Assembly (NCBI GenBank): GCA_026874595.1
Contig: CM049313.1
Span: 16,613,508 to 16,677,507, forward strand
From: Sipunculus nudus
Lineage: Eukaryota > Annelida > Sipuncula > Golfingiida > Sipunculidae
Reading direction: 5' to 3'
DNA: 64,000 nucleotides
In this document: positions 1 through 13,394 of the stretch, in pieces
How the letters are laid out: every line of letters begins with the position of its first letter
How positions within the stretch are numbered: position 1 is the stretch's first letter
Program-made: the position numbers and the translations under genes
The notes under the pieces: model-generated
Seen by the model: only the letters and a program-made list of their open reading frames with translations
Database searches by the model: none
Told to the model about the DNA's origin: nothing

Positions 1-908
1 AGAGTAAGCTTGTGTTTACCATCATTAAAGCTAAAATTATCCATTTATTTAATTCAAACACATTGCTTTATACAATTGCTAGGTTTCCTGTAATGTTTCA
101 CTTGAAGTCATGCAGGGACACTTTGGTGTATATTTCTGAGACTTTTTACAGGTAATTATAAATAGTAGAATGGAATTCAGTTTAGGGCATACCTCCACTA
201 CACAAACATTTAATTAGGTCTTCACTGGCTAAGGTCCACCAGTCTAAAGTTTTGTGAATATTGGTTCTGTATTTTATATGCAATCCTGCTTATACTGTAG
301 ACAAATGTACAAAGAAACAAATATAGACGAACATAGGTCAAAACTTAACTTCCTTGGTAGAGGTGACTATATCCTTGAGCTGACTGTTTCAATGTTTATG
401 ATTCAGTATTTGTATTTAGCCGTGATTACAAAATAGGCATTGTGGATTATATTAATGTTTATCAAGGAAAACACACACTAGCATATATAATCAGGCATGA
501 AGTACACATTACAGAATTAATAATCCACTTGCATTGCAAGTTGAACTTGATGTCATAAAAAGTAAAAATATACCACAGATATATACATCAGCATAATTAT
601 ATTAAGTCTAATTAATGCAGAACTGATGCAGTTTCATATACAGATTATATAGTTATATAGTTAGTACAAAGTCTATAGTTAAAATCTTTTAGTACCACTT
701 ATGAATAACTGCAAGTATAACCAAATACTAACATAAAGTATGAAAGAATCATGGAAGAGCTGCCATTTAGTCAAATACGAAGCAATATTCCTACTTGCTT
801 TAGTTTCCATAAGCGTGTCTTGCCTTTCTTTGTTGCTTTTATCCCCGACCAGCCAAAGACTAGGGAACATTCTGGTAGCTAACTGTATTGATTCCATTCT
901 CTGCCACT

Positions 909-979
909 TGATGTCATGATTTGATTGTGATGTCATAATTTGATTGTGATGTCATAATTTGATTGTGATGTCATAATTC
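909..979. repeat. 19-bp tandem repeat, four copies
   Basis: Units begin at 909, 928, 947 and 966 and differ by one or two bases. Each contains TGATGTCA, close to a CRE/ATF site but lacking its central CpG. No function is implied. Confidence 0.85.
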
Positions 980-1252
980 TTGTGTGGTTCCATCATTATG
1001 TGACAGCTTATCTCATTTCAGTGCAATGTAGTAACAATAACTCATTACTGTGAGAACATGGATTGAGATTGACTGCCATTTAACCTGCTTGAAATCGTTA
1101 AGTTGGAAATTCTTCTTATATTGAACATGTGGGTGTACTCTGTTTTTGAACCTAGTGGTTTTGCAGTTATTTTATAGCCCGAACAAGGTTGACTCTCCAG
1201 CAACAGCAAGGACGTGGTCATTGACAGGCTAAAATCCTTCCAAAAAATTTAA

Positions 1253-2363
1253 AGGGACATAATCAGGAGCAATGTTATGCCTGTTCTTTCACACTATCAA
1301 TTCGGTTTTTCATAATTCAAAAGTTCAAGTTCCCAGAACAAAAAAATCCCACCACACAGTCTCAGTACCTCGCATATGGCTCTTAACACTTAGTAATGGC
1401 TGCATGTTGGTAAACACAGTTCACGTATGTCTTTTTACCATAACAAGGCCGCTTTAAGAAAGGAATTTAAAGAAGTGATGACAGCAGTTTGGCTGGATGA
1501 CATTTTGGAGATATTTAAAAACACTGCCGCGTTCATGCCAGAACTGTCACAAGCATTCTCAAATGACGGCTTTCACCATGGGGGACTTTCAAAAATTTGC
1601 TGAAGAGCTTGTCATGTTTGTTTGCTTGAGTTTTATTTTCTTTGACTTTATTGTTAGAAAGTCTATTTAGATGTGTGAATAGTAGCTCATTCCAGATTGG
1701 CAGCATCAGAAAAACCTGGTTTATATTGGCTTTCTAATCATCTTTGTTTAATTTTCTTATTTCAGACAACAACAAAAATTACTTTATACTTCGAATAAAA
1801 CAGTGTTACTTGTGTATTATTATTATTTTAGAGTATGTCTCCACAAAATATCCAGTGTGTAAAAGGGGCCAAATCACTTATAAAGCTTGTTGAATTAACC
1901 CTAGAAATAGCTTCTTCCCTTTGAATAAAAATGTACCTGCCAAAATATTGCCTTGAAACCATTTGCTTACTGCTGTAAAAAATGTTAAAAACAGTGGACC
2001 AGGCGCAATTACAGGTATCAACATAAACACCAATATAAACGTGTGCATTGCCCGGACCACAACATGTGTCAATCAGGAGATGCCATATGATTGGCCCAAA
2101 AAATGTAATACATGTTCCTGCTGGCTGAAACACTGCGTGTTGCAGCTCACAATTGTACCTCCAGTCACACAGTCTTGTTATTGGTAAACAGACAAACAGA
2201 GACTGTGTTTACCAACTCACAGAGCCATAACAGGTGTTAAATAGCTGTATTTGAGGTACTGAGACTGCTGGAACAGTTTTGCTGGGGAAACTTTTGTATA
2301 AAGTAAAACTGAACTGGTAGTGTGAAAGAATATAGGCATAATATTGCTCCTGAGTTTGTCCCT
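1253..2363. mobile_element. Non-autonomous DNA transposon with long inverted repeats and TTAA flanks
   Basis: The segment at about 1253-1435 and the reverse complement of about 2195-2363 are clearly alike over roughly 170 bp, with scattered mismatches and small gaps, and enclose about 750 bp. Outer ends read AGGGACA inward from the left and match inverted at the right. Both ends abut TTAA (1249-1252 and 2364-2367), the target of piggyBac-type transposases, although the TIR does not begin with the usual CCC. There is no transposase frame. It could also be two independent insertions in opposite orientation. Confidence 0.6.
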
Positions 2364-4526
2364 TTAAACTAACACTGGATCACAGTAGGTAATAGCACTG
2401 GTACCTGAATCACTGTAGGAATTAGCCACATCTGCCTCAGTGATGCAGCTCAGGTTTAAATCCATTACCGTTTAATCACTGTAGATCTGTGTCTGGGTCA
2501 GAAACAAAATGCCTCCAAGACAAAACTCCAGCTGGAAAAAGCTCCATCCAAACAAAAACCCCACAGAACTTAGACAAAGTCATATCCAAAGAACAAAAAA
2601 CTGAAACATAGACAAGTTTAAATAACAAGTATGACAAAAATGATACGGTAAATGTATTGTTGTGTCACACATCTTCATTGTCTTGTGTAATTATTCAGCT
2701 CATAAGATTCAGTTTAAAGTCTCAATTTACAGTCTGATATCACTGACAATGTCAGTCTAATCCAACCTTTACACTTTGCCTGAATCCGGCACTTTTGGGT
2801 CTTTAACGCCTGTTCTTTCTTGTAGCTATTCTGGGCTCCCTAGGGAGCATATGACCCAAGCAGTCATAATAGGTGCCAGAAAGTTATTTGATCTACTAGT
2901 ACATTTGCTATTTACACATGGGTTGAGAGAGCACACACTAGTGGTAGCTATAGGGACTTTGGCCAGCAGTCTCAGCAAAGAAAGTAGTCTGACTTGGACC
3001 CAGAAACTTGCAGTTAGCCTACAAGCACTCTATACAAAATATTGTTGTGCGAGTGAGGACACAGATATATAGATATATAATATATTAATTTAATATAAAC
3101 AAATGTTGGTCTTTACCTGGGTGTGTGAACTATTTTCTAATAAATTAAAACAAAAAATTTGCAGGTAGCACTAAACCTGACTTAGAGCCATTATTTTTAT
3201 GTTTTAGTTACTAAATGGCACTATTTTAGGGACCAGGCAGTAAATTTTATGCTTGGATTTCCATGAAGATTGAGTCTGAAACCTAACAGCCAGTCATAAG
3301 GAGGAATTCGAAAACTGGCTTCCTGCTGCGTCCTTGACCCTATAACAACTTGTCATGTTGGTTAGAAAACCTGCGAGCATTGCTTTTTAACTTTGCACCT
3401 GGATAATATGTTTGATTTTCTTATTTTACCAAGAAAACAATTAAGGTGTTTTTCTGCCTACACACTTTGCACCCGTCATCCTTGCCCAGCCATTTTTTAT
3501 CAGCCACCTTTTAATTTTCCATTTAAATCAACTACTCAAGGACTAAAAAATAAGGTGTCCTAATTAATGGTAATTTATGGTAGTATTTATGGACTTCAAA
3601 TAATCTTCTTCAGCAATTAAACTGTGACAATTTGACATCAAACCTAGACAAAGAGCCTGCACATAATAAAAAAATAGCTGCTCAGTGTCAACAGAACTGA
3701 TGGGCTTCGCAAAAGCTTTTGAAATTTTAATCTTCAGCCAAATTAGCTAGACTTCAAACGATTGAAACTGGAGTTGATATTAGCTGCAGCTCGTGTTTTG
3801 TATAATAAAAAGATCCCTGTTAATGGTTATATCATCTCTGCAGCTTCAGGTTAAATACTGGCTGTCTTTGACTGGTTTCTGAAAGGTAATTGATGCAGGG
3901 GTATTTATATGCAGTGCTGGCCTCTTAATTCAGATAAAATATTGATTTTAAAGTGTGTGATCGATTGAACAAATCATTTTTTGTGACCAGGACTGTTAAA
4001 TGGAATGAACTTTGGTCAGGTCAGAATGTTTTAATTTTTTGTTTTAAAACAAGAAAAATTCTCCTCCCCCCCTCCCTCCCTAGAACATTTTCTTGCCATA
4101 AGATGTTTCTTCTGATAGTAAAAAATTATAATGATTGAGTGGGGCAAAAACAATGATCTTTTTAAGAAAAATTTTTGGCAGTGTACATTGAATTAAGTTG
4201 TAAGTTAAGGTAAATAGTATGGACAAGAATTTAACTGTAGGGTGTATATACAGAACTATATACAGTACACACAGTTTCCTATGATTGATTGCACTTTTGT
4301 TGTGTTTATGTGAATAATGTAAACCATGTGTCCCACAACTGAATTTGTGTACATAATCTACTAATCATACAATATGTTATGAAAGGAATTCAATGCGAAA
4401 AGATACCAGTTGGTCAGACTGGGGTACACAGTACAAGAAGGTGCTATATCTGTATGTTTTCAGAAATTCAGTCTTCTTTTCATATTCCCTTCATAAATGT
4501 AGAACTACCAGTGTTAAGCCAATACA

Positions 4527-4540
4527 GGGGGGGGGGGGGG
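4527..4540. repeat. G14 homopolymer
   Basis: Fourteen consecutive G residues, one of seven G or C runs of ten or more in the window. Length may be inaccurate because such runs are error-prone in sequencing. Confidence 0.9.
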
Positions 4541-4611
4541 AATGGTGTAATGACATCAATGAAATGTGAATAAGTAAGGACCATTGTAAGAAAGATAAAT
4601 ATTGAATTACG

Positions 4612-5003
4612 CAGTGTTTCCATTCATCCGTAAATCTTGTACGTCTCGTATGTAAAAAATCGGATCCCCTTTTTAAGATGAACTGTTTCCATATGTATGT
4701 TTTAACGTGCTCCGCATGCGTGTCCGCAAAAACGGACAGCATCGAAACGGATCGGTGAGCGATTCATCCGTTTTGCGGATGGCAAAAATGCCTACATTTC
4801 CGAACAGTGCCCCGGCCCCAGGTGTGATGAGACATATTGAACCTTTTCCTGCCTGTCGTCCTTGCAGTTTCAAAAGAGGTACGCGAAAGGGTATCCGCAA
4901 GAAAAACGTACGTACTTATGAAAACAGTTTTTGCGTTCTGCTCACTATGGAACGTACGTACGTCTTTTGCTGATACGTTTTTTGCGGATACATGGAAACA
5001 CAG
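4612..5003. mobile_element. MITE with hAT-like inverted ends, 392 bp
   Basis: The ends CAGTGTTTCCA and TGGAAACACAG are inverted, and similarity continues inward (ATCCGTAAA against TTTGCGGAT, then ACGTAC-rich stretches on both sides). The interior is markedly richer in CpG and TACG than its surroundings. I see no clear target-site duplication and no coding sequence, so the hAT assignment rests only on the CAGTG terminus. Confidence 0.6.
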
Positions 5004-7813
5004 CTTTAGACTTCTGGATTTTAGGCTTTTACATGCACAGGACAGGTTATACCTTATTATTAGGGTGTTTTATGGATATCTTGAGGGTTTATCAAGCCTG
5101 ATTTCACCACTTCTTCTCCAAAATCCAGGGCCTTAACCACAAGCATTTGTCCTTCCCCTGAAAAGTAAAAGGTACAGTGACCCAGGCCACATGCTCTGTC
5201 TACAGGCGTGCAAACTTTAGGATTTTAGATCTCAAGCATAATATATCATCTGGTCTAATGTAATGCATTCCTGATTCCATTTTGACCTTTAGCTTTAACC
5301 AATAACAGCATCCCCCCCCCCTAATGAACAGGCTCAGCTTTAGTGTCAAGAGATGAATCCTGATGGAGCTTTCTCAAGCTGAGATGGATTTTTAACTCAG
5401 ACACTGTAGCTAACCTGAAGTAACCTATACAATTTAAAACCAGCTGACATGTTTTAACAGTTAAGTGATGCAGGCTCTTGTCTGTCCCTTTGGATTTTAT
5501 CTGGCTTCACCTGTGGACAACCTCAGCTCTGTTAGTGACAGCTGTAAGCCTTTTGTCCAGGGTCTATGTCTTCCCTCTGCATATATACTTTATTCAGTGA
5601 AACCCCAGGGCCTGCTCAGAGCATCAGTGTTACATGAATAAAATGATCGTACTGCCTCAACTGCGGCTTTAACATACTTTTCTACTCAGCTTGGTTTAGA
5701 TCAGTAGTTTTCATATTTATAGTATACTTAGCAGTCACTGGGTAAATGGTTACATGAAAGGTTATCCTTGCTCTATATTGTTCTTGACATTTTTAGTTTC
5801 TCTACAGTTGACCCAGGGTCATTTACTCTCAGTGATCTATCATTATTCCTTATTCACTTACACCTCTGGTGCTATGTTAGGTTTGTGTTATAATTCCTTC
5901 TCGAGTAAAGCAGTTTTTAGCCTTTGTTTCACTTTAAAAGCTGTTGAAAATTCAGAAGTCATACATTCTTGTATGAGACAGGCCAAGAGCCTTACTTCTT
6001 TTAGAAAAAAGTTTCCTAACAGGAATTTCCTACAGTTCATTAGTATGTATGTAGGGTGGATCAGAAATCTCATTATTTCTTATGAAAAGGAGGATGAATA
6101 GCTGTCTTTAACTACCATTCTAGGTCACAGAAACTGCTTCCAGCCAATGAGAAGATACACTTGTTGTAAACACCATAAGCATACTTTTTTCACGCAAACA
6201 CAGCTGCACTGCATTCTGTTGTAGGGTTTGCTTTGTATTGAGAGTTTATTAGGGTCAGAGCCTGGACTATTCAGACCAATGAGAGCTTTATAACGTATAA
6301 TACTCTGCTGTAATTAGTCATGACATTTTGGCATTTTATTTTACATTTTAAGTGCTCATTTACCAAAGATAACTATTGAGTATCAATTACATGACAACAA
6401 TGCCAAAAAAGGATATATCCAGCAATGTTACCAAACGTAAAAAGGAAATCAGCCCAATCCAAGAATACTTAAGACAGTCTCCCAAATTAAATTATTGGCA
6501 ATTGACATGAAAATGTGTAAAAAAAAATCAGCTGAATGTTTAAAGTGAGATTTAGATAGCACAGTGTTAAAATGCTACAAATTACATTTTCCAATTTCAC
6601 AGATAATAGATTATTTAGCTAAAGCAATTATTAATCTATCTATGATTGGTTTGCTCAAACCGATGATTGATTATGAAATAGGAATCGACTTCCACCACTA
6701 GTCAGATGTATGGTTCATGGCTTACACAACATTTAAGCAGGCATCTGGTTCTGTGGTTGCCCAGTGAACAGTTTGCTGGATATCCTGGGGATACATTTTG
6801 GGACAGTGGTTTTCATCATATAAAACCATACCATGCAGGTAGCCCCTGTTTGCAGGGCTTGGACTTACTGTTGGTTTATGATATGAGAAGCTCAGACCCA
6901 GGGGCTGTAAAAACAGGTCCCACCAAATCACATGGGGCCATTTCTTATTGATACACCATAATGTCTGCCGTACATCAACATTACATCAAAGTCTGTGCAG
7001 TTTACAGGCTTGATTTAACAGCATTATAAACCATGCTTTATATCAAGTATGTATAATACACAGAACATTCCAGTGTGGAGGCCTGTAAATTCCAACCAGC
7101 TTCAACCCAGACTAACACAGTTATATACCTGATAATAATTGAAAGGTCATATAAAAAACAGACATGGGCATGTCTTAATTGGTTTATGTATGCAAAATTT
7201 CCATGTTAAAAAAAAGCAAACATGCATGGGCCATCTTAATTGGATTTTGTGTACAAAATTGCATATCATCTGAGTAGCAGCAATGATAATAAAATGTGAT
7301 TGTGCCAGTGATGCCATTTTGTGTCAACTGTCAATTAGCATAAACTGCCAAAAAAATCATATCCTTTGTGCAGTGTTTTCTTTCTAAAAAAATGATTCTG
7401 ATTATAAAATGTACATAACCGTACTATGGTATGTTATCCTCTGTATAAATGCTGACATATATATATATATAATATTTCCTTTTTTATTTATAATAACATA
7501 TATACTACTGCCATCTCTAATCTCACAAAAGTTTCTTCTTTACCAAGTTTGGACTTTATTTACCCAGCCAGCAGCTTATGTATTACTTCACAATACTCTG
7601 TTTAATGATTCAGAGTTATGAATATATTTATTAACAGGCCTGATACATAATTGACATATGCATGTGCATGTACAAGCACTTTCTACTATATACAAACCAA
7701 ATGAGATAGTATTTAGTCCTTTCTTAACCATGCCTGTTTTATTTAAACTGTGATAATGTATGCAGCTAATAATGTCATTTTGGGTGATAAAGTTTTACTG
7801 GATTATCATAGTA

Positions 7814-7990
7814 CAGTAAAATCTCAAAATTACGACCACCAATGGGACTTCCATGTAGTAGTAGCATTTTTTAGGTGGTCGTCTTAGCGAGGTCTGATGA
7901 AAAGAGCTGAAAGAACTGGGACTGTGAAAAGGTGGTTGTTATTATCATGTGGTCACTTTACTGAGTAGGTCGTTGAGCGAGGTTTTACTG
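7814..7990. mobile_element. MITE, pogo/Tc1-mariner type, 177 bp
   Basis: The left end CAGTAAAATCTC and right end GAGGTTTTACTG are inverted repeats with one mismatch, and both sides carry the TA dinucleotide (7812-7813 and 7991-7992) that pogo and mariner transposases duplicate. The inner TIR continues with ACGACCAC on the left against GTAGGTCGTTGAGCG on the right. It is non-coding and must have been moved in trans. Confidence 0.8.
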
Positions 7991-10900
7991 TACTCAACAG
8001 GGACATGCACTAGTTCTGTATCTGCATCAGGGGACTGTAAAGCTTAATTTAGTATTTAAAACTCTAGCCAACCATAAATGGTGGCTGTATAGCTAGCTTT
8101 ACTTGAGTGAAATTGTGAAGGGGCCTTCCCTGTATACAATGCTCTGTATGTGTTTATTCTAATAAATAATCAGTTAACATTCATACTTGAGCAGGAGATA
8201 TATCAGCGGTGAGAGGCCAATTATCAGCTATAGTTCATCATTGGATCATCAGTAAAATAATGATATTTGTTTTAAAAGAGGATACTTAAAAATTTACTTA
8301 AATGGTTGTGTAAGTAAACTAATGGATGTAGAATTGGACATAACAGCAGTAGCCATGTTGGTATAATGGTTTAGTCTTAATTCTTATTGACATGAATCGT
8401 CATGAAGTCGGCTGAAACACTAGACATTTCATGGTCATACACATATATATTCCATTAAATGTTTTAATAATTTGAATTTCTTTATTGAATGTTCTTAACA
8501 ATAAACTCAACAATTTTACCAGTTCTTGAAGACAGTACATGTTTTGTTGTATCAACTTCTGTTAGAGTCCTTGATAATTGTATTGCATCAATTGATATTT
8601 AAATAAATTCTCCCAGACCTAGTGACCAGCTATTTATTATAAATGGCATTTGTGTAAATTGTTACGATATTGAAGACATCAACTGACACATACATTTCAT
8701 GATTACACCTTTGGGTATATATGTCAAAATTGTGAGTAATAATGTCATCTAAGCTGTCCCATGTGTGACTGGGGAGAAAAAGTTGACATTTTTATGCCAA
8801 GTCATGATTCAGATGCTGCATGAATCAATAACAGTCAGGTTAATGTCACGTTGTGTTAATGTAGTTTATGAGTGGCCTGGTGTATCAGTCACTACCTGAA
8901 TTAATAACTGGTGCTGATCTGGTTGGTGGATAATGCACTCCATGACCTGTCCCTGACACCTGTGTTGATATTAACTTGGCATGCCTGTGACCTTATTGAA
9001 CAAGTTAATGAATAAATAAACAAAGCTGAAACATTCTAGCAACAGCTCTGCCACCTGGAATCAGATTTGGAACTACAGGTCTAAGGACCTTGGGAAATAT
9101 TTATAGACTTTGTGAAAGTGTGCAAAAATTAATATTTATGGGGCCTTGTGAGCTAGGCCCTGTTAATTTAAATGCATGAGTACGGAATATCAATATTCAT
9201 AAGTCCATGTTGATGCACAGCGTGGGAGTGATCATCAGTATAAATTATTCAATAAAATATGTAGGACTGAATTACTATGAGAGTTAATGAATTACAATGA
9301 ATTAACAAGTGGTAAATAGCCCTATTAATATGACAGAATTATGCACTTTTAAAGAGCTTAAAAAATCGCCTGAAGGCACAGATCTTGCATTTTGTAGCTC
9401 ATTCCCCGTGAAGTCTTCCCAGACACATGATAAATTTAGAGAGCACTCATAAAGCACATGCCTGCCCCAATATCAGATGTTCCTCCATGTTACCTCCAGC
9501 ACTATCAGCATTTGTTGTTTCACAACCCAGCTTTGAACAAAATTCATTGAAATGCACCAATATGTTTTTTGCTTTAATAGGCCACTTTCTTATGAAAAAT
9601 AAAGTATACTGGGCCAGAAAAAATAAAAGGTGTGGTTCTAAGGAACAGCCCACATCAATTTCAACGCCCGCACATCAAAAATTTTTATTTTGATTTTCTT
9701 CTTACAAGAAGATTCATTAATACAATTTTGATCAGTTTTCCTTTGTTATGTAGTGCCTTTACCTGTTTAGCCATAAAATTCTGTTATTTTCATCTTCTCT
9801 GCTGGTCATGTGACATTTTTATCGAAACATAAAAAAATAAAATAGCACCCACCTGCACTGATTTCTGAAAAAAGTGCCTGAGAACCATACTTTTATTTTT
9901 TGGGGCCTAATATATAACATCATATTGCATTTGACCCAGTGTAATACACAGTGGTTTTGATTTCCATATAAATTATAGAAATGGAGAGTTGGCAAATATT
10001 GCTGGCCATTTACTGTTCAGTGTTGTTCAGTTTTCCAGTTTCTTTCAGCCCGCCCCCCTTTATGATTATATAATACCTGTCATGATTAAAGTTTTGATCA
10101 TTGCATATTGGATCAGGAGATTAGTACCTATTTGAGCAGCTTGATTAAATAGGAATTAATGGGATGTGTATTGACAGGAGTTCTGATCCAACACCATTAT
10201 TACATCAATGCTAAAAAAGCCTATGTTTTTTTTCTTTTTAATAATCCTCTAAATGCTTTCTAGTGAGGGGATCAATAAAGACTGATGAATTTATACGCAT
10301 CAGGATTTTAGCTGGTGGTCTGCCAGCAGTAATGTTGCAGAGGCAACACTGTCAGAGTCCTAGGGAAACTGAGTCCATGCAGGCCACTCAAATCCAAGTT
10401 TTAGTCCTTGAGTTGTGAACTCACCTTCTTTGAGTCATATTGAACCTGAGTCTTAAACAGAGTCCAATACATTTCTCAATATTAAAAGATATTAAAATGG
10501 AATTATAAGATTATCATATGTATTTTTTTGCTGGTTTACACATGCATGCTTGTACCTGGATGTTTATTTTTTTGGCCCCTGATGCAGAGCTAACCTTAAT
10601 TGGTATATATATAGTCTTTTTTATAATGATTTAGCATTTTGCACATGTATATAAATCTTTTTAAACATTATGTGACAGCCTGTTTTTTCTGCAGTTCTTA
10701 AAAATGTTTCAGCCGGATTTATATGATTCTTTTTCTTGAGTACAGGCCTGATTCCTTAGCACCCTTAAGTCCCAAGTTTTGAATTCCTAAAAAAATGGAC
10801 ACCATTCTACTTTTTGTAATGTACATTATTGGTAAAGCACCCCAATAATGTACATATCTTTATTACATTTGCATAGTGTCTCTATAATCTTAATGATATA

Positions 10901-12014
10901 TACAGTGAAGCTCCCATATTATTGTCTTCAAACAGACTTTAAAAAAGGTAGTCATATTAGAAGACTGCATGGTCTTAATAAAAGCATGGGTCTTCTGGGT
11001 AAAAAAGTGATTGCAGCTTTGGAATCTCGCCTGAATTTTGGGCCTGGCTGCTGTTAAAGAATGATTGCTGACAGGAGTTCCACTGGACTTTTGAGGATTT
11101 GAGAATCAGGTCTCAAAAATGTTATGTGAGGGTTATTCCTGTTTTATAAATATAAAGATGTTGAAAAAAGCTTTTGCCAATGCTTATAAATCAGTCCATA
11201 TGCAAAGCCTGAAGTGGTGATTGCTTTAAAAAGCTAGTAGGAATGCTTAACCAAAGAAAGGTGACACAGTAAAAATCTAGTGATCTTGGAACTTTCAGCA
11301 GAATCTTTAATATCCATGAAACAAGCCTTAAAAGCTGCAAAGTATAAAAAGGTGTGAAAAGAGCTCATCACCATGGATTTCATGATTCACTTATGACCTC
11401 AAGATCTTTTGTAGGTTGAGATAACGCACACATACATACCATGTGGTTTATAACTCAGAACATAAAAAAAATTAAAGATCAGATAGCAGCACAGACCAAT
11501 AAAATGAAAGGTAATTTAATTACAGACCTTCCTGACTTACTTAACCGGTTATCTGTGATTAAAATTATTCTGGGCATTACTCATAAGTATAGCATTATGA
11601 AAGAGATAAACAAGAAACCAGTGTTTAAATTGAAGTATGATAGAAAAAAAAAACATAGCTGGAAGAGAGGAGACTTTAAATGAGAACAGTTGTGGCTTTT
11701 CTTAGAAACACAAGTGGGGTATATAATAAGCAGTCTTTTTGAATGCGGAGAACTCTACTGGTGACCACGTACATGGCTATTGATTTCCATTACAAGCCAG
11801 ATTTAAGTCTTTGCTGGGATCACATTTCCAGCTTTTACCTTCCATTTATATGGGAAAGATTACATGGATCTATAATTGCCAAAGCTCATGATCTAAGTTC
11901 AGTACTCTCTGACAGTCACACCCACACTTGGCTGCATTTTTGCTAAAGAGATCTCAGATCACGGCCAGATGTGTGAGAAGAAGATCATTAATGTATCCGG
12001 CTTCTGTGCCGGGT

Positions 12015-12085
12015 CTTTTGGTAGAGCACAGGTCCCAAAGTGATAAGATAGTGAGTTTGAATCTCAGCCGAGAAGGTGAACTACA
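12015..12085 (+). repeat. tRNA-derived SINE-like fragment
   Basis: An A-box-like TGGTAGAGCAC at about 12019-12029 is followed 22 bp later by a B-box-like GAGTTTGAATCTC at about 12052-12065, the internal RNA polymerase III promoter spacing of a tRNA. An A-rich tract follows at about 12105-12116. No acceptor stem can be folded, so this is a SINE head or fragment and not a tRNA gene. A related but more decayed copy is at about 60540-60680. Confidence 0.5.
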
Positions 12086-12495
12086 CCAAAAATAAAGATA
12101 ATATAGAAAAAAAATTTGATAAATTTTAATGATTAAAGTACAACTCTGATGATTCATGGTTTCATTTACTCCTTTGCCAGCTCATCATACTTTCTAAATA
12201 CTGATAGGAAGCTGCTGTGGTTGTAAGTTTTCATTGGTTGAATTCATTTCTTGGATTAAAACCTTTGACAAACCTCCATTCACCAAACACCAATCCCCAC
12301 AAAACTGAGACAAGAACCCCCGCCTCCCAAACAACTAGTTAGAAACTTCAAATTTGCAGTCTCTCCTTGAAATTATATGTAAAAAAATCATCTTTTAATC
12401 AAGGAATATAGTGATTTACAATTTCAGCCATTCAAGCATTAGGCCAAACCATTAAAGTGATATGTAAATTTCACACAATCAAAATAATTAATAAA

Positions 12496-13394
12496 CTAGA
12501 ATACGGGTAGTCGACAAGCGACTACGTGTATCCGCCTAAATCAGAGTGGAACGGGTGAAGTGAGGCATGGATTGAGTGGCAAGGGGAAATAGAGTTTTGC
12601 ATATTAGCATGGATGTCTGCAGCCAAATTGTGTATGTAGGTTGCCCCCCCTACCACAAAATCCAGAAAGCCGTCCAAGTTGTATACATATGCAAAATTTA
12701 AGGCAGATAAGTCAAACCACTACATGTATATGAGTGATTTTAGCCCGTGGCAGACAAACAGATGGACGCTGAGCAAAAATGGTTGCAGGTGACGCCACCA
12801 GTTTTGCGTATGATAAAGAGCTATGTGAGAACTATACACATGCAAAACTTTGGCCCAATCGGTCAAACGGTTCCCAAGATATGAGCTTGGATGTCTGCTG
12901 TATAAACTAGAATGCAGGTGGCGCCACCTGTCATAAAATCAGAAAAGCTATCCAGGATGTATACGCATGCCGAATTTCAGGTGAGTTAGTCAAGTCACTG
13001 CAGAGATATGAGTGATTTTAACCCAAGGCAGATGAACAGATGGACACTGTGCAAACATGGTGGCAGGTGGTGCCACCATTTTTTGTGTATGTAATAAAGC
13101 TCTCCAAGGGCTACATTTGTGCAAAAAAATTTTCCTGATCGGTCAAACGGTTCCCGAGATATGTGGGTTTATGTGTGGAAACAGACGCACAAACGGATGC
13201 AGAGTGCAGAGGAAAGGTCAGAGGTCAAAACAGAATCGGGGCGCAGCAGTTCACATGTGACCCGAACATAATCCCGGGTTTCGTAAAATTCCGCCCAGTG
13301 GTTACGGAGGAATTCTCCGGACACCTACGCGGCAGCCGCGGCGGCGTGCAGCTGAAAACATAGTATCCGCAAAACTCTGTTTTGGCGGATACAA
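12496..13394 (-). mobile_element. Helitron-like non-autonomous element, family B, reverse orientation
   Basis: Read on the - strand the element starts at 13394 with TTGTATCCGCC and a 5' hairpin whose arms are GTATCCGC and GCGGATAC, and ends at 12496 in CTAG followed by T. Near the 3' end lie GGCGGATAC, an internal inverted match of the 5' end, and a small hairpin with TAGTCG/CGACTA arms. This matches Helitron2/HINE architecture: asymmetric inverted ends, 3' hairpin, CTAG terminus and no target duplication. The core contains the 16-bp palindrome CAGGTGGCGCCACCTG at 12915-12930. No Rep/helicase frame is present. Confidence 0.75.

Noticed and set aside
2776-3072. 98-codon frame with a slightly protein-like composition
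   Set aside because: No recognisable motif, no splice context tied to SNX27 and no similarity that I know. Treated as chance.
5754-6101. 115-codon + strand frame
   Set aside because: AT-rich hydrophobic text without domain features; likely chance.
6231-6300. Possible third copy of the CATTGGTCTGA MITE family
   Set aside because: Only about 20 bp resemble the copies at 27152 and 36831; too little to call.
12015-12085. A genuine tRNA gene
   Set aside because: A- and B-box-like motifs are present but no acceptor or anticodon stem pairs properly; kept as SINE-like.
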